Shown in pieces: positions 17,518 to 25,618 of a stretch of 50,573 bases of DNA (position 1 is its first letter; each line of letters starts with the position of its first letter). Origin of the DNA: RGIG7213 sp045544195 (GTDB lineage: Bacteria; Bacillota; Clostridia; Oscillospirales; CAG-272); the NCBI GenBank assembly GCA_045544195.1, contig JAZPYO010000002.1:1-50573 (forward strand). The letters are read 5' to 3'. The position numbers and the translations under genes were made by a program. The notes beneath the pieces were generated by a model that saw only the letters and a list, made by a program, of their open reading frames with translations, was not told where the DNA came from and did no database searches.

Positions 17518-18927
17518 CTATGCCCTGCGTCTTAAAACGAGTCTGCCTAAAGCCTTTGCGTTGAACGGTATCAACGGATAAAGATAGCTTCTTTGCCCCT
17601 GCACCGTTTTGTTCGTTGCTATCAGAACGAGCGTCAGCACCACTCCGAAGACGAAGCCCCACAGTGCGAAAAGCGCGGTAAGGGCGAGCAATATAAGGCG
17701 CATAAATTTGAATGCGTAGCCCAATTCATAGCTCGGCTGAGCGAAATTCGCTATGCTGACAAACGCCGTATACAGTATCGTTTCAGGCACGAACCAGCCG
17801 ACCTTTACCGCGTAGTCACCGAGTATAAGACCGCCTATGATAGAAAAGCTCCCTGCCAGAACAGACGGAGTATTCAGCGCGGCGAGCTTCAAGCCGTCAA
17901 CCGCAAATTCGAGCAGGAAAAGCTGTAATATTATCGGCAAGGACGAATGCTCGGACACCTTTATAAAATCAAGCCATTCGGGGATGAACTGCGGATGCGT
18001 TATCAGAAGATACCACAGGGGCGATGCGAACATCGTCATAAAGAACACCGAGCATCTGACGAGCCGCAGATATGTGCCCGTAAGAGGCGGAAAATAATAA
18101 TCGTCCGTTTCCTGCAAAAAATCGAAAATGCTCGTGGGCAATATCATCGCAGACGGAGAATTATCGCACAAAACTATTATACTGCCCTCCATGACCGACG
18201 CTGCTGCGGCGTCGGGGCGTTCCGTATACCGTATCTTCGGAAACGGATTATACCACCGCTTTTTTATAAGACATTCAGCCAGCGACTCGCTTGACAGCGA
18301 AAGCGCCTGCGTTTTTATATTGCTTATTTTATCTCTGAGGCTTTTTAACAGCCTTTCGTCCGCCCGTCCGTTGAGATAGCACAGCACAACGTCGGTTTTT
18401 GACGATTCACCGACGGAAAATATCTCCATCGTAAGATCCTTATCTCTTATATGTCTGCGTATGAGCGATGCGTTGAAAACGAGCGTTTCGACAAATCCGA
18501 CCCTTGCCCCGCGCAAGACCTTATCGTTTTCAGGCTCTTGTATACTGCGCACGGGGTATGTTCTGCAATCTATCAGCACAGCGCCCGATACGCCGTCAAG
18601 CATCATCGCCGTCATTCCCGACAGAACAGATGAAACGAGCCTTTCTCCCTGTTGAACCGTTTCCACCTCAACATACGGAATATACGTATTGCAAAATGCT
18701 TCAATATCCTCAAGAGTGTTTTCATCAAGCGATGACAGCTTCATAAAAAGGTCCATTATGCGAAGCATTATTTCATCCTTTGTAAGTCCGTCAATGAAAT
18801 AAAAGCTGCATTTTCTTCCGCATACGGTTATATCGCGCCTTACCATATCAAAGCTGTCGTTTATCCTCAGCTCCTTGTCAAAATACGCTCTTTTTTCGTT
18901 TATATCGATGCTTGCAAGAATACTCAT
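17518..18927 (-). CDS. GerA/SpoVAF-family spore germination protein
   Basis: 469 residues from the ATG at 18927, whose A is the last base of the mazF stop (TGATG). The N-terminal ~240 residues are the hydrophilic GerA domain (DGLTKDEIMLRIMDLFMKL...). The C-terminal half holds four to five membrane segments, with LKLAALNTPSVLAGSFSIIGGLILGDYAVKVGWFVPETILYTAFVSIANFAQPSYELGYAFKFMR typical of the family. The short tail SYLYPLIPFNAKALGRLVLRR resembles SpoVAF more than GerAA. It would sit in the spore inner membrane. The B and C germinant-receptor subunits are absent nearby, which also favours a SpoVAF-like role. Confidence 0.88.
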   Translation of the reverse strand: MSILASIDINEKRAYFDKELRINDSFDMVRRDITVCGRKCSFYFIDGLTKDEIMLRIMDLFMKLSSLDENTLEDIEAFCNTYIPYVEVETVQQGERLVSSVLSGMTAMMLDGVSGAVLIDCRTYPVRSIQEPENDKVLRGARVGFVETLVFNASLIRRHIRDKDLTMEIFSVGESSKTDVVLCYLNGRADERLLKSLRDKISNIKTQALSLSSESLAECLIKKRWYNPFPKIRYTERPDAAAASVMEGSIIVLCDNSPSAMILPTSIFDFLQETDDYYFPPLTGTYLRLVRCSVFFMTMFASPLWYLLITHPQFIPEWLDFIKVSEHSSLPIILQLFLLEFAVDGLKLAALNTPSVLAGSFSIIGGLILGDYAVKVGWFVPETILYTAFVSIANFAQPSYELGYAFKFMRLILLALTALFALWGFVFGVVLTLVLIATNKTVQGQRSYLYPLIPFNAKALGRLVLRRRA

Positions 18928-19301
18928 CACGATATTTCCGCCTGCTCTGAGTTATCTGTACCAAGTCCGAAGCTGACGGACAAAGCCTCGTTTACCCTTG
19001 CCATAAGACCGCTGTCAAGATGGCCCATTTTCTCCTTAAGACGCTGCTTGTCTATCGTTCTTATCTGCTCAAGCAATATGACAGAGTCCTTTGCCAGACC
19101 GTAATTATCCGCAAAAACTCCGATGTGCGTGGGCAGCTTTGTTTTCGACACCTGACTTGTTATCGCCGCCGCTATAACAGTAGGACTGAATTTATTGCCA
19201 ACATCGTTCTGTACTATCAAAACGGGTCTGAGTCCGCCCTGCTCCGAGCCTACAACAGGCGACAGATCCGCATAAAATATGTCTCCTCTTCTGATGATCA
19301 T
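18927..19301 (-). CDS. mazF: MazF/PemK-family endoribonuclease toxin
   Basis: 124 residues, close to EndoA/NdoA of Bacillus in size. Family signatures: IIRRGDIFYADLSPVVGSEQGGLRPVLIVQND, then FSPTVIAAAITSQVSKTKLPTHI and AKDSVILLEQIRTIDK. It cuts mRNA at short sequence motifs. The usual antitoxin gene mazE/ndoAI and alr upstream are missing. Instead a 23-codon ORF overlaps the start, and the toxin gene is coupled (TGATG) to a germination-protein gene. RBS AAAGGAG precedes the ATG. Confidence 0.93.
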   Translation of the reverse strand: MIIRRGDIFYADLSPVVGSEQGGLRPVLIVQNDVGNKFSPTVIAAAITSQVSKTKLPTHIGVFADNYGLAKDSVILLEQIRTIDKQRLKEKMGHLDSGLMARVNEALSVSFGLGTDNSEQAEIS

Positions 19302-19369
19302 ATGAACACTCCTTTTTTTGTTGCATCGTTGTATCCATATTTTTTCTTCTCTTTCCGTTTTTTAATCAT
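19298..19369 (-). CDS. Possible 23-residue Lys-rich ORF before mazF
   Basis: ATG at 19369, begins MIKKRKEKKKYGYND; its TGA overlaps the mazF ATG (ATGA). No good ribosome binding site is seen. It may be chance, a translational coupler, or all that remains of an antitoxin. It does not resemble MazE. Confidence 0.25.
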   Translation of the reverse strand: MIKKRKEKKKYGYNDATKKGVFI

Positions 19370-19409
19370 CAAATCGGAAAACAAATGAAAATTTCACACT
19401 TTCACAAAA

Positions 19410-19456
19410 AAAGGCTCTCCCGGAAGGAGAGCTCCCGCACCAGCGGGTGAGAGGGT
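19410..19456. repeat. REP-like palindromic repeat
   Basis: Two adjacent hairpins, GCTCTCC-loop-GGAGAGC and CCCGC-ACCA-GCGGG, enclosed by a weaker outer pairing and preceded by seven A residues. The pattern is that of interspersed palindromes common in Clostridia. On the minus strand it could also help end the GH36 transcript. Confidence 0.7.
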
Positions 19457-19461
19457 ATTAT

Positions 19462-19593
19462 ATCACTTTGCACCATAGGTGCAATAAATCACTGCCGAAG
19501 GCTGCATCACTTGCCCGCAGGGCAAACATCACTGTGCCATAGGCACATCATCACTCCGTCTGCCCGTCCCCGTCACTCCAACGGGGCGGGCAG
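19462..19593. repeat. Hairpin ladder with ATCACT punctuation
   Basis: Five copies of ATCACT (19462, 19488, 19506, 19528, 19550) separate five unlike hairpins: TTGCACC-ATA-GGTGCAA, GCC-GAA-GGC, TTGCCC-GCA-GGGCAA, GTGCC-ATA-GGCAC, and a 13-bp stem at 19560-19593 (CTGCCCG...CGGGCAG, one bulge). The steps between hexamers are 26, 18, 22 and 22 bp. It lies between the stop of the GH36 gene and the mazF promoter region. Confidence 0.85.
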
Positions 19594-19615
19594 AGTACCA
19601 CTCAACGCCGTCTGA

Positions 19616-21469
19616 TTATTTTTTATACGTTATTATCGTTGATGTATATTTTTCGGGCAGCTTTATCGTAATGTCCGATGTGCCCTTGAACACCGTATTA
19701 TCATCAAGAACGGTAAATGTATATTCGCCGTTCATTTCCTTAAGGGATATGCTTGCGCTGTCACACGGAGAGTTTTCTCTGCGGAATGCCATTATCATTC
19801 CCTCATCCGCCTGAGCATCGTGATACTGCCAGATGACCCACGATGAAAGATCGAGCTTATCAGAGCCGAAGTTGTGGAAATGGCACGGGAAAAATCTGCG
19901 TATCGATCTGTATTCCCGAACGACTGAGCCGAGCCATTTCATCTCCTCGTCGGTCATCGAATGGAATATGGTCGCATAAGAGCCGATGCCCCACGTTGCC
20001 GAATACGTGCTTCTTGCCGCATATGTATCCATCTTCTTTTTCGTTGAGCAGCCTGTCACAGGGAAAAGACGCGATGCGTTCGTATTATGCACGTTCGTCA
20101 CATCGGGATTGGGGTTGAATATGCACTGATAATCCGTCTTATAAAGCATCAGCGAACGCTTCAGCGTTTCAATATCTATTCTTCTGCCGCCCGAAGCGCA
20201 GTTATCTATCAGAAGATGCGGAAATTCCTCTGTCAGCTTATCCCACAGCTCGTACATACCGAGAATATGGTATATCTCCGTTATGCCCCGTCTTCCTTCC
20301 TCATCCGCCTTTTCCCAGAATATATCGGGTGTACAGTTGAAATCCTGTCTGTAGCATTGGATATCAAGCGTTTTTATATGGTTGCGGAGCATTTCGTAAT
20401 AGTAGTCCCTTACCTCTTTTTTGGAGAAATCGGCAAGAAGATACTCAACGCCCGCATCTGTGAAGTATTCAGGATGCTCCTTTGCTATCGGCGCTACCTT
20501 TGCCGCCTTTTCAAGATCGAACCAGAGCATAAAGCCCGCGCCGTTCTTTTTAGCCTCTGCAACAACGCTTTGGAACATATCGGGGTGCGCGTCAGCCTTT
20601 ATCTCCCAGTCGCCTACCTCGTCAGCCCAGATGCTGTCGAAATTGCAGTCGCTCTTTGCCTTTTTGCCGTTCCACGCGGCATCTATCCAATACTGATCGA
20701 ACATTACGCCGTTTTCGGCAAAGCGTTTTATGCGGTTGACCATTTCATCGCTGGGAAGGCTTCCCCAGAACAGATTTGCCAAAAGCCCCGGTCGCTCCTT
20801 CGTAAGAGCCTTGGGCGTATAGTTTTCCCACATAAGATCACGGAATTTATTGTATCTGTCCTCGTTTTCGTCATACTCCATAACGAGTATCGAAGCACCT
20901 CTGACCTTTTCGCCCGGCTTTAAGTAAAACTCCGAGTAACGCAAGCCTGCCTTGAAGCGTATGCCGCCGTCCTGTCTTTGAAGCTCGGCTTTCCAGCTTC
21001 CCGTCCAGCCTATCGCAACGATATAGCCCTTGCCTAAGGCTGCAACCTCAAAAAACGGCATTATCTCGTCAGAGCATCTGCCCTCGCCGTTTTCAAATGT
21101 GAATTCAAGATTTTTGTTGTGGAAATATTTCGTGTGATATGAAAACTCCTCGGCGGAACGTTCGTCATCAAACGAATACGCCTCCCCCTCAACGAGTCCC
21201 TGAGTCCATATGACCTTGGGAGCCTGCTCTGTATAGCGGTTTCCCATAAACTCGTGCGTATATTCGGGCAGGGGAAGAACTGTGTCGATATCACGTATTT
21301 CTGACAGTATCTTTGAGTTTTTATCAGATACGTTTTCGTACCACACCACCCATTCAACAGCGTTTGACTTTTCGTATTTTTTCACCTGGACTGTGGTCTT
21401 TATCTCGCTGTGAACGGACTGATCGTACATTTCGGAGCCGTATTTGAAAGAAAACTGTGGCTTTATCAT
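19616..21469 (-). CDS. GH36-family alpha-galactosidase
   Basis: 617 residues. N-terminal beta-sandwich to about 230, then a (beta/alpha)8 barrel. Nucleophile Asp in QCYRQDFNCTP (near 373) and acid/base Asp in LLIDNCASGGRRIDIETL (near 426) follow the GH36 pattern; FDQYWIDAAW marks barrel strand 1. It hydrolyses alpha-galactosides such as raffinose-type sugars, though alpha-N-acetylgalactosaminidase activity also occurs in the family. No signal peptide, so cytoplasmic. It is monocistronic with its own promoter and divergent from the transporter gene. No sugar-uptake genes are adjacent. Confidence 0.92.
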   Translation of the reverse strand: MIKPQFSFKYGSEMYDQSVHSEIKTTVQVKKYEKSNAVEWVVWYENVSDKNSKILSEIRDIDTVLPLPEYTHEFMGNRYTEQAPKVIWTQGLVEGEAYSFDDERSAEEFSYHTKYFHNKNLEFTFENGEGRCSDEIMPFFEVAALGKGYIVAIGWTGSWKAELQRQDGGIRFKAGLRYSEFYLKPGEKVRGASILVMEYDENEDRYNKFRDLMWENYTPKALTKERPGLLANLFWGSLPSDEMVNRIKRFAENGVMFDQYWIDAAWNGKKAKSDCNFDSIWADEVGDWEIKADAHPDMFQSVVAEAKKNGAGFMLWFDLEKAAKVAPIAKEHPEYFTDAGVEYLLADFSKKEVRDYYYEMLRNHIKTLDIQCYRQDFNCTPDIFWEKADEEGRRGITEIYHILGMYELWDKLTEEFPHLLIDNCASGGRRIDIETLKRSLMLYKTDYQCIFNPNPDVTNVHNTNASRLFPVTGCSTKKKMDTYAARSTYSATWGIGSYATIFHSMTDEEMKWLGSVVREYRSIRRFFPCHFHNFGSDKLDLSSWVIWQYHDAQADEGMIMAFRRENSPCDSASISLKEMNGEYTFTVLDDNTVFKGTSDITIKLPEKYTSTIITYKK

Positions 21470-21515
21470 TTCTGTGTCCTTTCCTTTTTAAAAAGTACGT
21501 TTTTATACGGTAGAA

Positions 21516-21544
21516 AGTATATCACAACGAAAAATATTTGTCAA
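21516..21544 (-). promoter_or_regulatory. Promoter of GH36 gene
   Basis: Minus strand: TTGACA (21544-21539), 17-bp spacer, extended -10 TGATATACT (TATACT at 21521-21516). Confidence 0.85.
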
Positions 21545-21566
21545 TACGTTTATACATACGCCCTTG

Positions 21567-21596
21567 TTGATTTATTCATTTTTTGTATGATATAAT
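21567..21596 (+). promoter_or_regulatory. Promoter of AI-2E-type transporter gene
   Basis: TTGATT (21567-21572), 18-bp spacer, extended -10 TGATATAAT (TATAAT at 21591-21596). It is back-to-back with the GH36 promoter; the -35 boxes are 22 bp apart. Confidence 0.85.
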
Positions 21597-21630
21597 CGCA
21601 CTACCGACACTTGCTAAAGAGGTTTTTTCA

Positions 21631-22797
21631 ATGAAAGTAAGAATAAAATATCAATTTCTGCTCGTTGCCTTCGGAGTGGGGCTTTATGCCGCGCTTATGA
21701 ATCTTGAAGCGATAGCGGGCTTCGCTAAAAACACCGTGGCTCTCGCTCTGCCCGTCGTTGCGGGATTTCTTGCCGCATTCATTCTCAATGTGCCTATGAG
21801 CGGCTTTGAAAGGCTGTTCGGCAAAATGTTCAAAAAATCAAAAAAGCCGCCGAAAAAAGAAATGATAACGCTCGTAAGCCTGATACTTACGCTTTTGTGC
21901 GTAGGGATCGTCATAGCGGCTGTCGTGATACTGCTCATACCTGAGATAATAGCCTCGGCAAAGATACTTTACTCTATGGCTATGGCTCAATGGCCGAAGC
22001 TGGCATCGTTCCTTGCAGAATACAATATCGACGTATCGTTTATAACAGAATGGCTTAATAAGCTGAATATCGAAACGATGCTCGGCAAGGTGTCAACTAT
22101 GGCAGGCTCGTTTTTGAATACGGTCATCAGCTTTGCATCAAACGCGCTGTCGGGTATGGTAACGGTAATTCTTTCGGGAATAGTCGCAATATACGTTCTG
22201 CTTGAAAAGCACACTCTTGCGCGCCACACCAAAAAGCTCCTTTACGTGCTGTTCAGGGAAAGGACTGCCGATTACATATGCCACGTGGCTGACCTTATAA
22301 ACAAAACGAATATCAAATTCATATCAGGTCAATGCCTTGAGGCGTGCATACTCGGAACGCTCATTTCGATCTCGTTTGCAATAATGGGCATACCGTATGC
22401 AATACTGATAGGTATCCTGGCGGCAGTATCGGCATTTATCCCGTATTTCGGGGCATTTTTCGCCTGCGCGGTAGGCGCGGTGCTGATACTTATAACATCG
22501 CCCGAAAAGGTAATACTGTGCATAATAGTATACCTTGCAGTTCAGTTCGTCGAAAACCAATTCATATATCCGCACGTTGTCGGAAGCTCCGTCGGGCTCA
22601 GCCCCCTGTGGACGCTCGTTGCGGTGCTTATAGGCGGCAACCTGTTCGGTCTGTTCGGTATGATATTCTTCATTCCCGTAACCGCCGTGGCGATAACTCT
22701 CGTCAAGGAATTTGCAAACGAACGTCTGAAAAAGAAAAACGAAAACACACCGTCCGATGCAGAAAACGCACCCCCGTCGGAAGATACACCCGAGTAA
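21631..22797 (+). CDS. AI-2E family transporter
   Basis: 388 residues from the ATG at 21631 (AAAGAGG 8 bp upstream); the longer frame from 21583 would include the -10 box. About eight membrane segments with a large soluble loop near 120-210. The signature region GIPYAILIGILAAVSAFIPYFGAFFACAVGAVLIL...VQFVENQFIYPHVVGSSVGLSPLWTLVAVLIGG is characteristic of PF01594. Members export autoinducer-2, or exchange sodium for protons, or do neither; the family is functionally mixed. The charged tail (residues 365-388) is low complexity. Monocistronic with terminator. Confidence 0.9.
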   Translation: MKVRIKYQFLLVAFGVGLYAALMNLEAIAGFAKNTVALALPVVAGFLAAFILNVPMSGFERLFGKMFKKSKKPPKKEMITLVSLILTLLCVGIVIAAVVILLIPEIIASAKILYSMAMAQWPKLASFLAEYNIDVSFITEWLNKLNIETMLGKVSTMAGSFLNTVISFASNALSGMVTVILSGIVAIYVLLEKHTLARHTKKLLYVLFRERTADYICHVADLINKTNIKFISGQCLEACILGTLISISFAIMGIPYAILIGILAAVSAFIPYFGAFFACAVGAVLILITSPEKVILCIIVYLAVQFVENQFIYPHVVGSSVGLSPLWTLVAVLIGGNLFGLFGMIFFIPVTAVAITLVKEFANERLKKKNENTPSDAENAPPSEDTPE

Positions 22798-22833
22798 AAA
22801 AACAGCAGAGAAAATCTTCTCTGCTGTTTTTTT
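22797..22833. terminator. Bidirectional intrinsic terminator
   Basis: Stem AACAGCAGAGAA / TTCTCTGCTGTT, 4-nt loop, with A-run and T-run on either side. It ends the transporter gene and insulates the convergent SGNH gene. Confidence 0.92.
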
Positions 22834-22840
22834 ACCGTAG

Positions 22841-22859
22841 GGGAGGCGTTCCGCCTCCC
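22841..22859. repeat. Short REP-like palindrome
   Basis: GGGAGGCG-TTC-CGCCTCCC, an 8-bp stem with 3-nt loop just past the terminator. It belongs to the type of small GC-rich palindromes scattered through the window (also 23872-23892 and 28839-28860). Confidence 0.7.
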
Positions 22860-22880
22860 GCATAACATTCCTATTATATT

Positions 22881-23789
22881 TTACATTTCCGTTGAGTCTA
22901 TACGGTGTCTTTTCGGCACGGGATGCTCTTCAAATACTGCCGTATACGCTGCCTGCTGTAACGGCTTTATCTCGCTTCTTCTTACGCCCGTATCGAACGT
23001 GACGCCGCGCACGTCGGATTCGAATATCGTTGAGAATATCGTGTATGCGGCAAGCAGGCTTCCGCTTTTTGACGGGTGCGACAGGTCCTTATCGTACAGC
23101 TCGATCGATTTTTCGTTCGTGAATATATCCATAAACGCAACGCCTACGAGCGCTACCTTGCATCCAAGCTCTTCACCGATGGCTGTGTACGCAGCGCGCA
23201 TTTTGATCTCCATCATTTCCGTGCTGCCGCCGTGAGTGGGCAAAAGGTGATAGCCCGTTTTATATCCCCACGTTTCAAACAGCACAAGCTGGCCGTCGTT
23301 GTAACGCTCAACGAGCCTTGCGATCGAACGAACGCCTGCAAAAAAGCTCTTGGGGTTGTATACGGCGTTACCGCTCTGCTCCTGTATTACTACGTAATCG
23401 TAAGTATTTCTTTTGAGCTTTTCCAACACCTGCTTGCCGTATTCGTCATTCTGATTTGCAAACTGATGCAGATAATATCCGCCTCTCGTCACGGAATCTA
23501 CCTTTACGTTATATCCTGCCGCAGCGCAAAGCGGCGCAAACAGCGCTGAGGGCATATCGCTGCAGTAAGTAAAGCTGTTACCGATAAAAAGCACTGAATA
23601 CTCCTTATCCTTAGGCAAGGACGTATCCGTTATTTCAGGCTCTGTTTGCGCATCTGTCTGAGCTTCCGTCTGAGCCTGTGTCTGAGCTTCCGTCTGCTGT
23701 AATTCACTTTGCGCCTCCGTACCGCCGCACGCAGATAACGTACATGCGGCAAGAACGAGCGCCATGGAAGAAAGAAATATTTTTTTCAT
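22881..23789 (-). CDS. SGNH/GDSL-type lipoprotein
   Basis: 302 residues from the ATG at 23789 (AAGGAGA upstream; a GTG lies one codon earlier). Lipobox LSAC (Cys near 20), then a Gln/Thr/Ala-rich linker of QTEAQT repeats to about 55, then an SGNH-fold domain: block I is SVLFIGNSFTYCSDM (GNS instead of GDS), a Gly in SVTRGGYYLHQ, Asn-like block EQSGNAVYNP, and the terminal Asp-His pair in DLSHPSKSGSLLAAY. Probably a surface esterase or glycan deacetylase; substrate unknown. The same domain occurs without anchor at 48256. Confidence 0.85.
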   Translation of the reverse strand: MKKIFLSSMALVLAACTLSACGGTEAQSELQQTEAQTQAQTEAQTDAQTEPEITDTSLPKDKEYSVLFIGNSFTYCSDMPSALFAPLCAAAGYNVKVDSVTRGGYYLHQFANQNDEYGKQVLEKLKRNTYDYVVIQEQSGNAVYNPKSFFAGVRSIARLVERYNDGQLVLFETWGYKTGYHLLPTHGGSTEMMEIKMRAAYTAIGEELGCKVALVGVAFMDIFTNEKSIELYDKDLSHPSKSGSLLAAYTIFSTIFESDVRGVTFDTGVRRSEIKPLQQAAYTAVFEEHPVPKRHRIDSTEM

Positions 23790-23821
23790 CACGTCGTCTC
23801 CTTACGTTTCAATGTTCTGTC

Positions 23822-23851
23822 ATTATACCACATCAGATACTGCTTTGTCAA
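23822..23851 (-). promoter_or_regulatory. Promoter of SGNH lipoprotein gene
   Basis: Minus strand: TTGACA (23851-23846), 18-bp spacer, TATAAT (23827-23822). Confidence 0.88.
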
Positions 23852-23871
23852 TTCAAAAAAATAAAATAACG

Positions 23872-23892
23872 GGATGCCGTTGGCATCCCGCA
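23872..23892. terminator. Palindrome/terminator after zinc-ribbon gene
   Basis: CGGGATGCC-GTT-GGCATCCCG, a 9-bp stem followed on the minus strand by GTTATTTTATTTTTTT. It is the likely terminator of the leftward zinc-ribbon gene. Confidence 0.8.
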
Positions 23893-23902
23893 TTTAAAAA
23901 AC

Positions 23903-24187
23903 TCATTCAGCAGAATTTTTCTTTATCTCTGCAAAGCAGTCGCTGCAGTATACAGGCTTGTCATTGCTGGGAACAAAGGGAATTTTTGCTTCGCCGCCGC
24001 ATTTAGCACATACTGCTGTGTGAAGCTCTTTGGGGGCTCTTGCTGCGTTTTTCTTTGCATCGCGGCAAGCTTTGCATCTCTGCGGCTCGTTCTGGAAGCC
24101 CTTTTCAGCATAGAAAGCCTGTTCGCCTGCTGAGAAAATGAATTCTTGTCCGCAATCCTTGCAAACCAGTGTCTTGTCTTCGTACAT
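23903..24187 (-). CDS. Double zinc-ribbon protein (zf-trcl + CxxC family)
   Basis: 94 residues. The first half matches the 'probable zinc-ribbon' family: EDKTLVCKDCGQEFIFSAGEQAFYAEKGFQNEPQRCKACR, with CxxC near 9-12 and 38-41. The second half adds VCAKCGGEAKIPFVPSNDKPVYCSDCF, another CxxC pair of the kind seen in small Clostridia proteins. Likely a zinc-binding protein, possibly nucleic-acid or ribosome associated; the role is not established. RBS GCGAGG precedes the start. Confidence 0.88.
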   Translation of the reverse strand: MYEDKTLVCKDCGQEFIFSAGEQAFYAEKGFQNEPQRCKACRDAKKNAARAPKELHTAVCAKCGGEAKIPFVPSNDKPVYCSDCFAEIKKNSAE

Positions 24188-24225
24188 TTTTGGTACCTCG
24201 CTTTAAAATATGGATATAAATTTTT

Positions 24226-24288
24226 TGCCCCCGGACGGATTCTGACCGCCACCTTTGAAAATCAACGCTCTCATTAAACTACCGGGAC
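24226..24288 (-). other. tRNA-like remnant (UCA anticodon-like loop)
   Basis: The minus strand reads GTCCCGG, TA, a D-arm-like GTTT...GAGC, TTGAT, loop TTTCAAA, then T-arm-like GGCGG-TCAGAAT-CCGTC and CGGGGGC-A. Acceptor ends pair at 6 of 7 positions. It is only 63 nt, lacks the anticodon 3' strand and part of the D-loop, and has no CCA. More likely a decayed tRNA than a working one; chance similarity is possible. Confidence 0.25.
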
Positions 24289-24294
24289 ATAATA

Positions 24295-24840
24295 TCAGAT
24301 CAGCCTTTTGAGTTTGCTCTTCACTCTCGCTATTGAATTGTATACGGACTTTTCGCAAACATCAAGCTCCGACGCGATCTGCTTTACGGTCCTGCCGCTT
24401 GCATAGCGGACGAACACCTTATGCTCATACTCGGTCAGAAGCGACTTTATCCTCTGCTTCAGAAACGAAAGCTGCTCCGCGGATATTACCGTATCAAGCG
24501 GATCAAGCTCGCCTGACGGTGTTTCCTCTGCCTTTTCCAATTCAAGAGATGACTGCTCAAACGACGGGTGCTTACGCATATACGACACCAATGCATTTTT
24601 TATACATATCTTCGCATACAGGCCGAACGTGGTGTGCTTTCCCTCAGAATACGTGCATATAGCGTGATAAAACGCTATACTCGCCTCCTGCATAAGGTCG
24701 TCAAGACCTACGCCGTGCAAGCCGTCATTATAAAAGCGTGAGCAAAGACAGACCATAAGAGGCGAATATTCTGCCATAAGTCTGCCGAATGCACCGTCAT
24801 CACCGGTGCGGGCAAGAGATATGTCATTTACATCTGCCAT
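24295..24840 (-). CDS. Sigma-70 family factor, SigH/Spo0H-like
   Basis: 181 residues. Region 2: FGRLMAEYSPLMVCLCSRFYNDGLHGVGLDDLMQEASIAFYHAICTY, core-binding and -10 recognition. Region 4: VFVRYASGRTVKQIASELDVCEKSVYNSIARVKSKLKRLI, a HTH for the -35. Size and layout resemble SigH (about 210 residues) without its N-terminal extension, and no anti-sigma gene is adjacent. It would direct stationary-phase or sporulation genes. It has its own strong promoter. Confidence 0.85.
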   Translation of the reverse strand: MADVNDISLARTGDDGAFGRLMAEYSPLMVCLCSRFYNDGLHGVGLDDLMQEASIAFYHAICTYSEGKHTTFGLYAKICIKNALVSYMRKHPSFEQSSLELEKAEETPSGELDPLDTVISAEQLSFLKQRIKSLLTEYEHKVFVRYASGRTVKQIASELDVCEKSVYNSIARVKSKLKRLI

Positions 24841-24885
24841 ACGAATGGATGCCTGCCTCTCTTTTTTGCTTTGTTCATTATATGT

Positions 24886-24913
24886 ATTATAACATTTTTT
24901 TTAAAGATGTCAA
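24886..24913 (-). promoter_or_regulatory. Promoter of sigma-factor gene
   Basis: Minus strand: TTGACA (24913-24908), 16-bp A-rich spacer, TATAAT (24891-24886). Confidence 0.85.
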
Positions 24914-24953
24914 TAGTTATTTAAAAAAAATTTACTAAATTCACGGCAAGATA

Positions 24954-24983
24954 TTGAATATTCATATTTTTTTATGATAGAAT
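24954..24983 (+). promoter_or_regulatory. Promoter of DUF4364 gene
   Basis: TTGAAT (24954-24959), 18-bp spacer, extended -10 TGATAGAAT (TAGAAT at 24978-24983). Predicted 5' UTR is about 90 nt. Confidence 0.7.
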
Positions 24984-25078
24984 TGTTATCACGGCAGAGG
25001 ATATACCGTAAAACGCCGCCAAATATTAATTGTTTTAAAACAAATCATTTTTTTCTGAAACCCAATGGAGATATTGAA

Positions 25079-25600
25079 ATGAAGCTGACAGAAAAGGGCG
25101 ATATCCGCCTTTATATACTCACTCTTATGGATCACGTTGACCGCCCGTTGAAATATACGCAGATAAACGATATAGTTCTCCAGGACGATTTTGTGAGCAA
25201 CTTTGACTTTATGGATCAGTTTGAGGAGCTTAAATCGTCAAAGCTGATATGCGAAAGCTCAGACGGAGCGTATGAAATAACGCCCGCGGGCGAATTTGTC
25301 GCAAACACCCTTAAAAGCGACATTGCAGGCTATGTGCGTGAAAGAGGAATAAGGCACGCCCTTTTATTCCTTGAATTTGACAAAACGAAAACGAAGGTAT
25401 CCTCACGCACAGTACCGAACGACGACGGAACATTTGACCTTACCCTTTCGATAACAAGAAAGGGCAAGCGAAAGATAAGCGTTACCGTGAACGCCGAAAC
25501 GGAATTTCAAGCTGAGCGTATGGCGGATAATTTCAAGGAAAATCCCGAGCATCTTTACAGGTTTATTTATTCGTTCCTTATGGGGCAGGCAAAATACTGA
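25079..25600 (+). CDS. DUF4364 winged-helix protein
   Basis: 173 residues from the ATG at 25079 (TGGAG 8 bp upstream); the longer frame from 24974 would cover the promoter. The N-terminal part is a winged helix: KGDIRLYILTLMDHVDRPLKYTQINDIVLQDDFVSNFDFMDQFEELKSSKLICES, typical of DUF4364, a family of putative transcription regulators in Clostridia. The C-terminal beta-rich half (TFDLTLSITRKGKRKISVTVNAETEFQAERMADNFKENPE) completes the family. Monocistronic with terminator. Target unknown. Confidence 0.88.
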   Translation: MKLTEKGDIRLYILTLMDHVDRPLKYTQINDIVLQDDFVSNFDFMDQFEELKSSKLICESSDGAYEITPAGEFVANTLKSDIAGYVRERGIRHALLFLEFDKTKTKVSSRTVPNDDGTFDLTLSITRKGKRKISVTVNAETEFQAERMADNFKENPEHLYRFIYSFLMGQAKY

Positions 25601-25618
25601 TAACCGCATAGCATATCA

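Noticed and set aside
22324..22865. Long overlapping frames on both strands in the AI-2E transporter region
   Set aside because: Composition is Arg/Tyr/His-rich shadow translation; the transporter frame has a family match, RBS, promoter and terminator.
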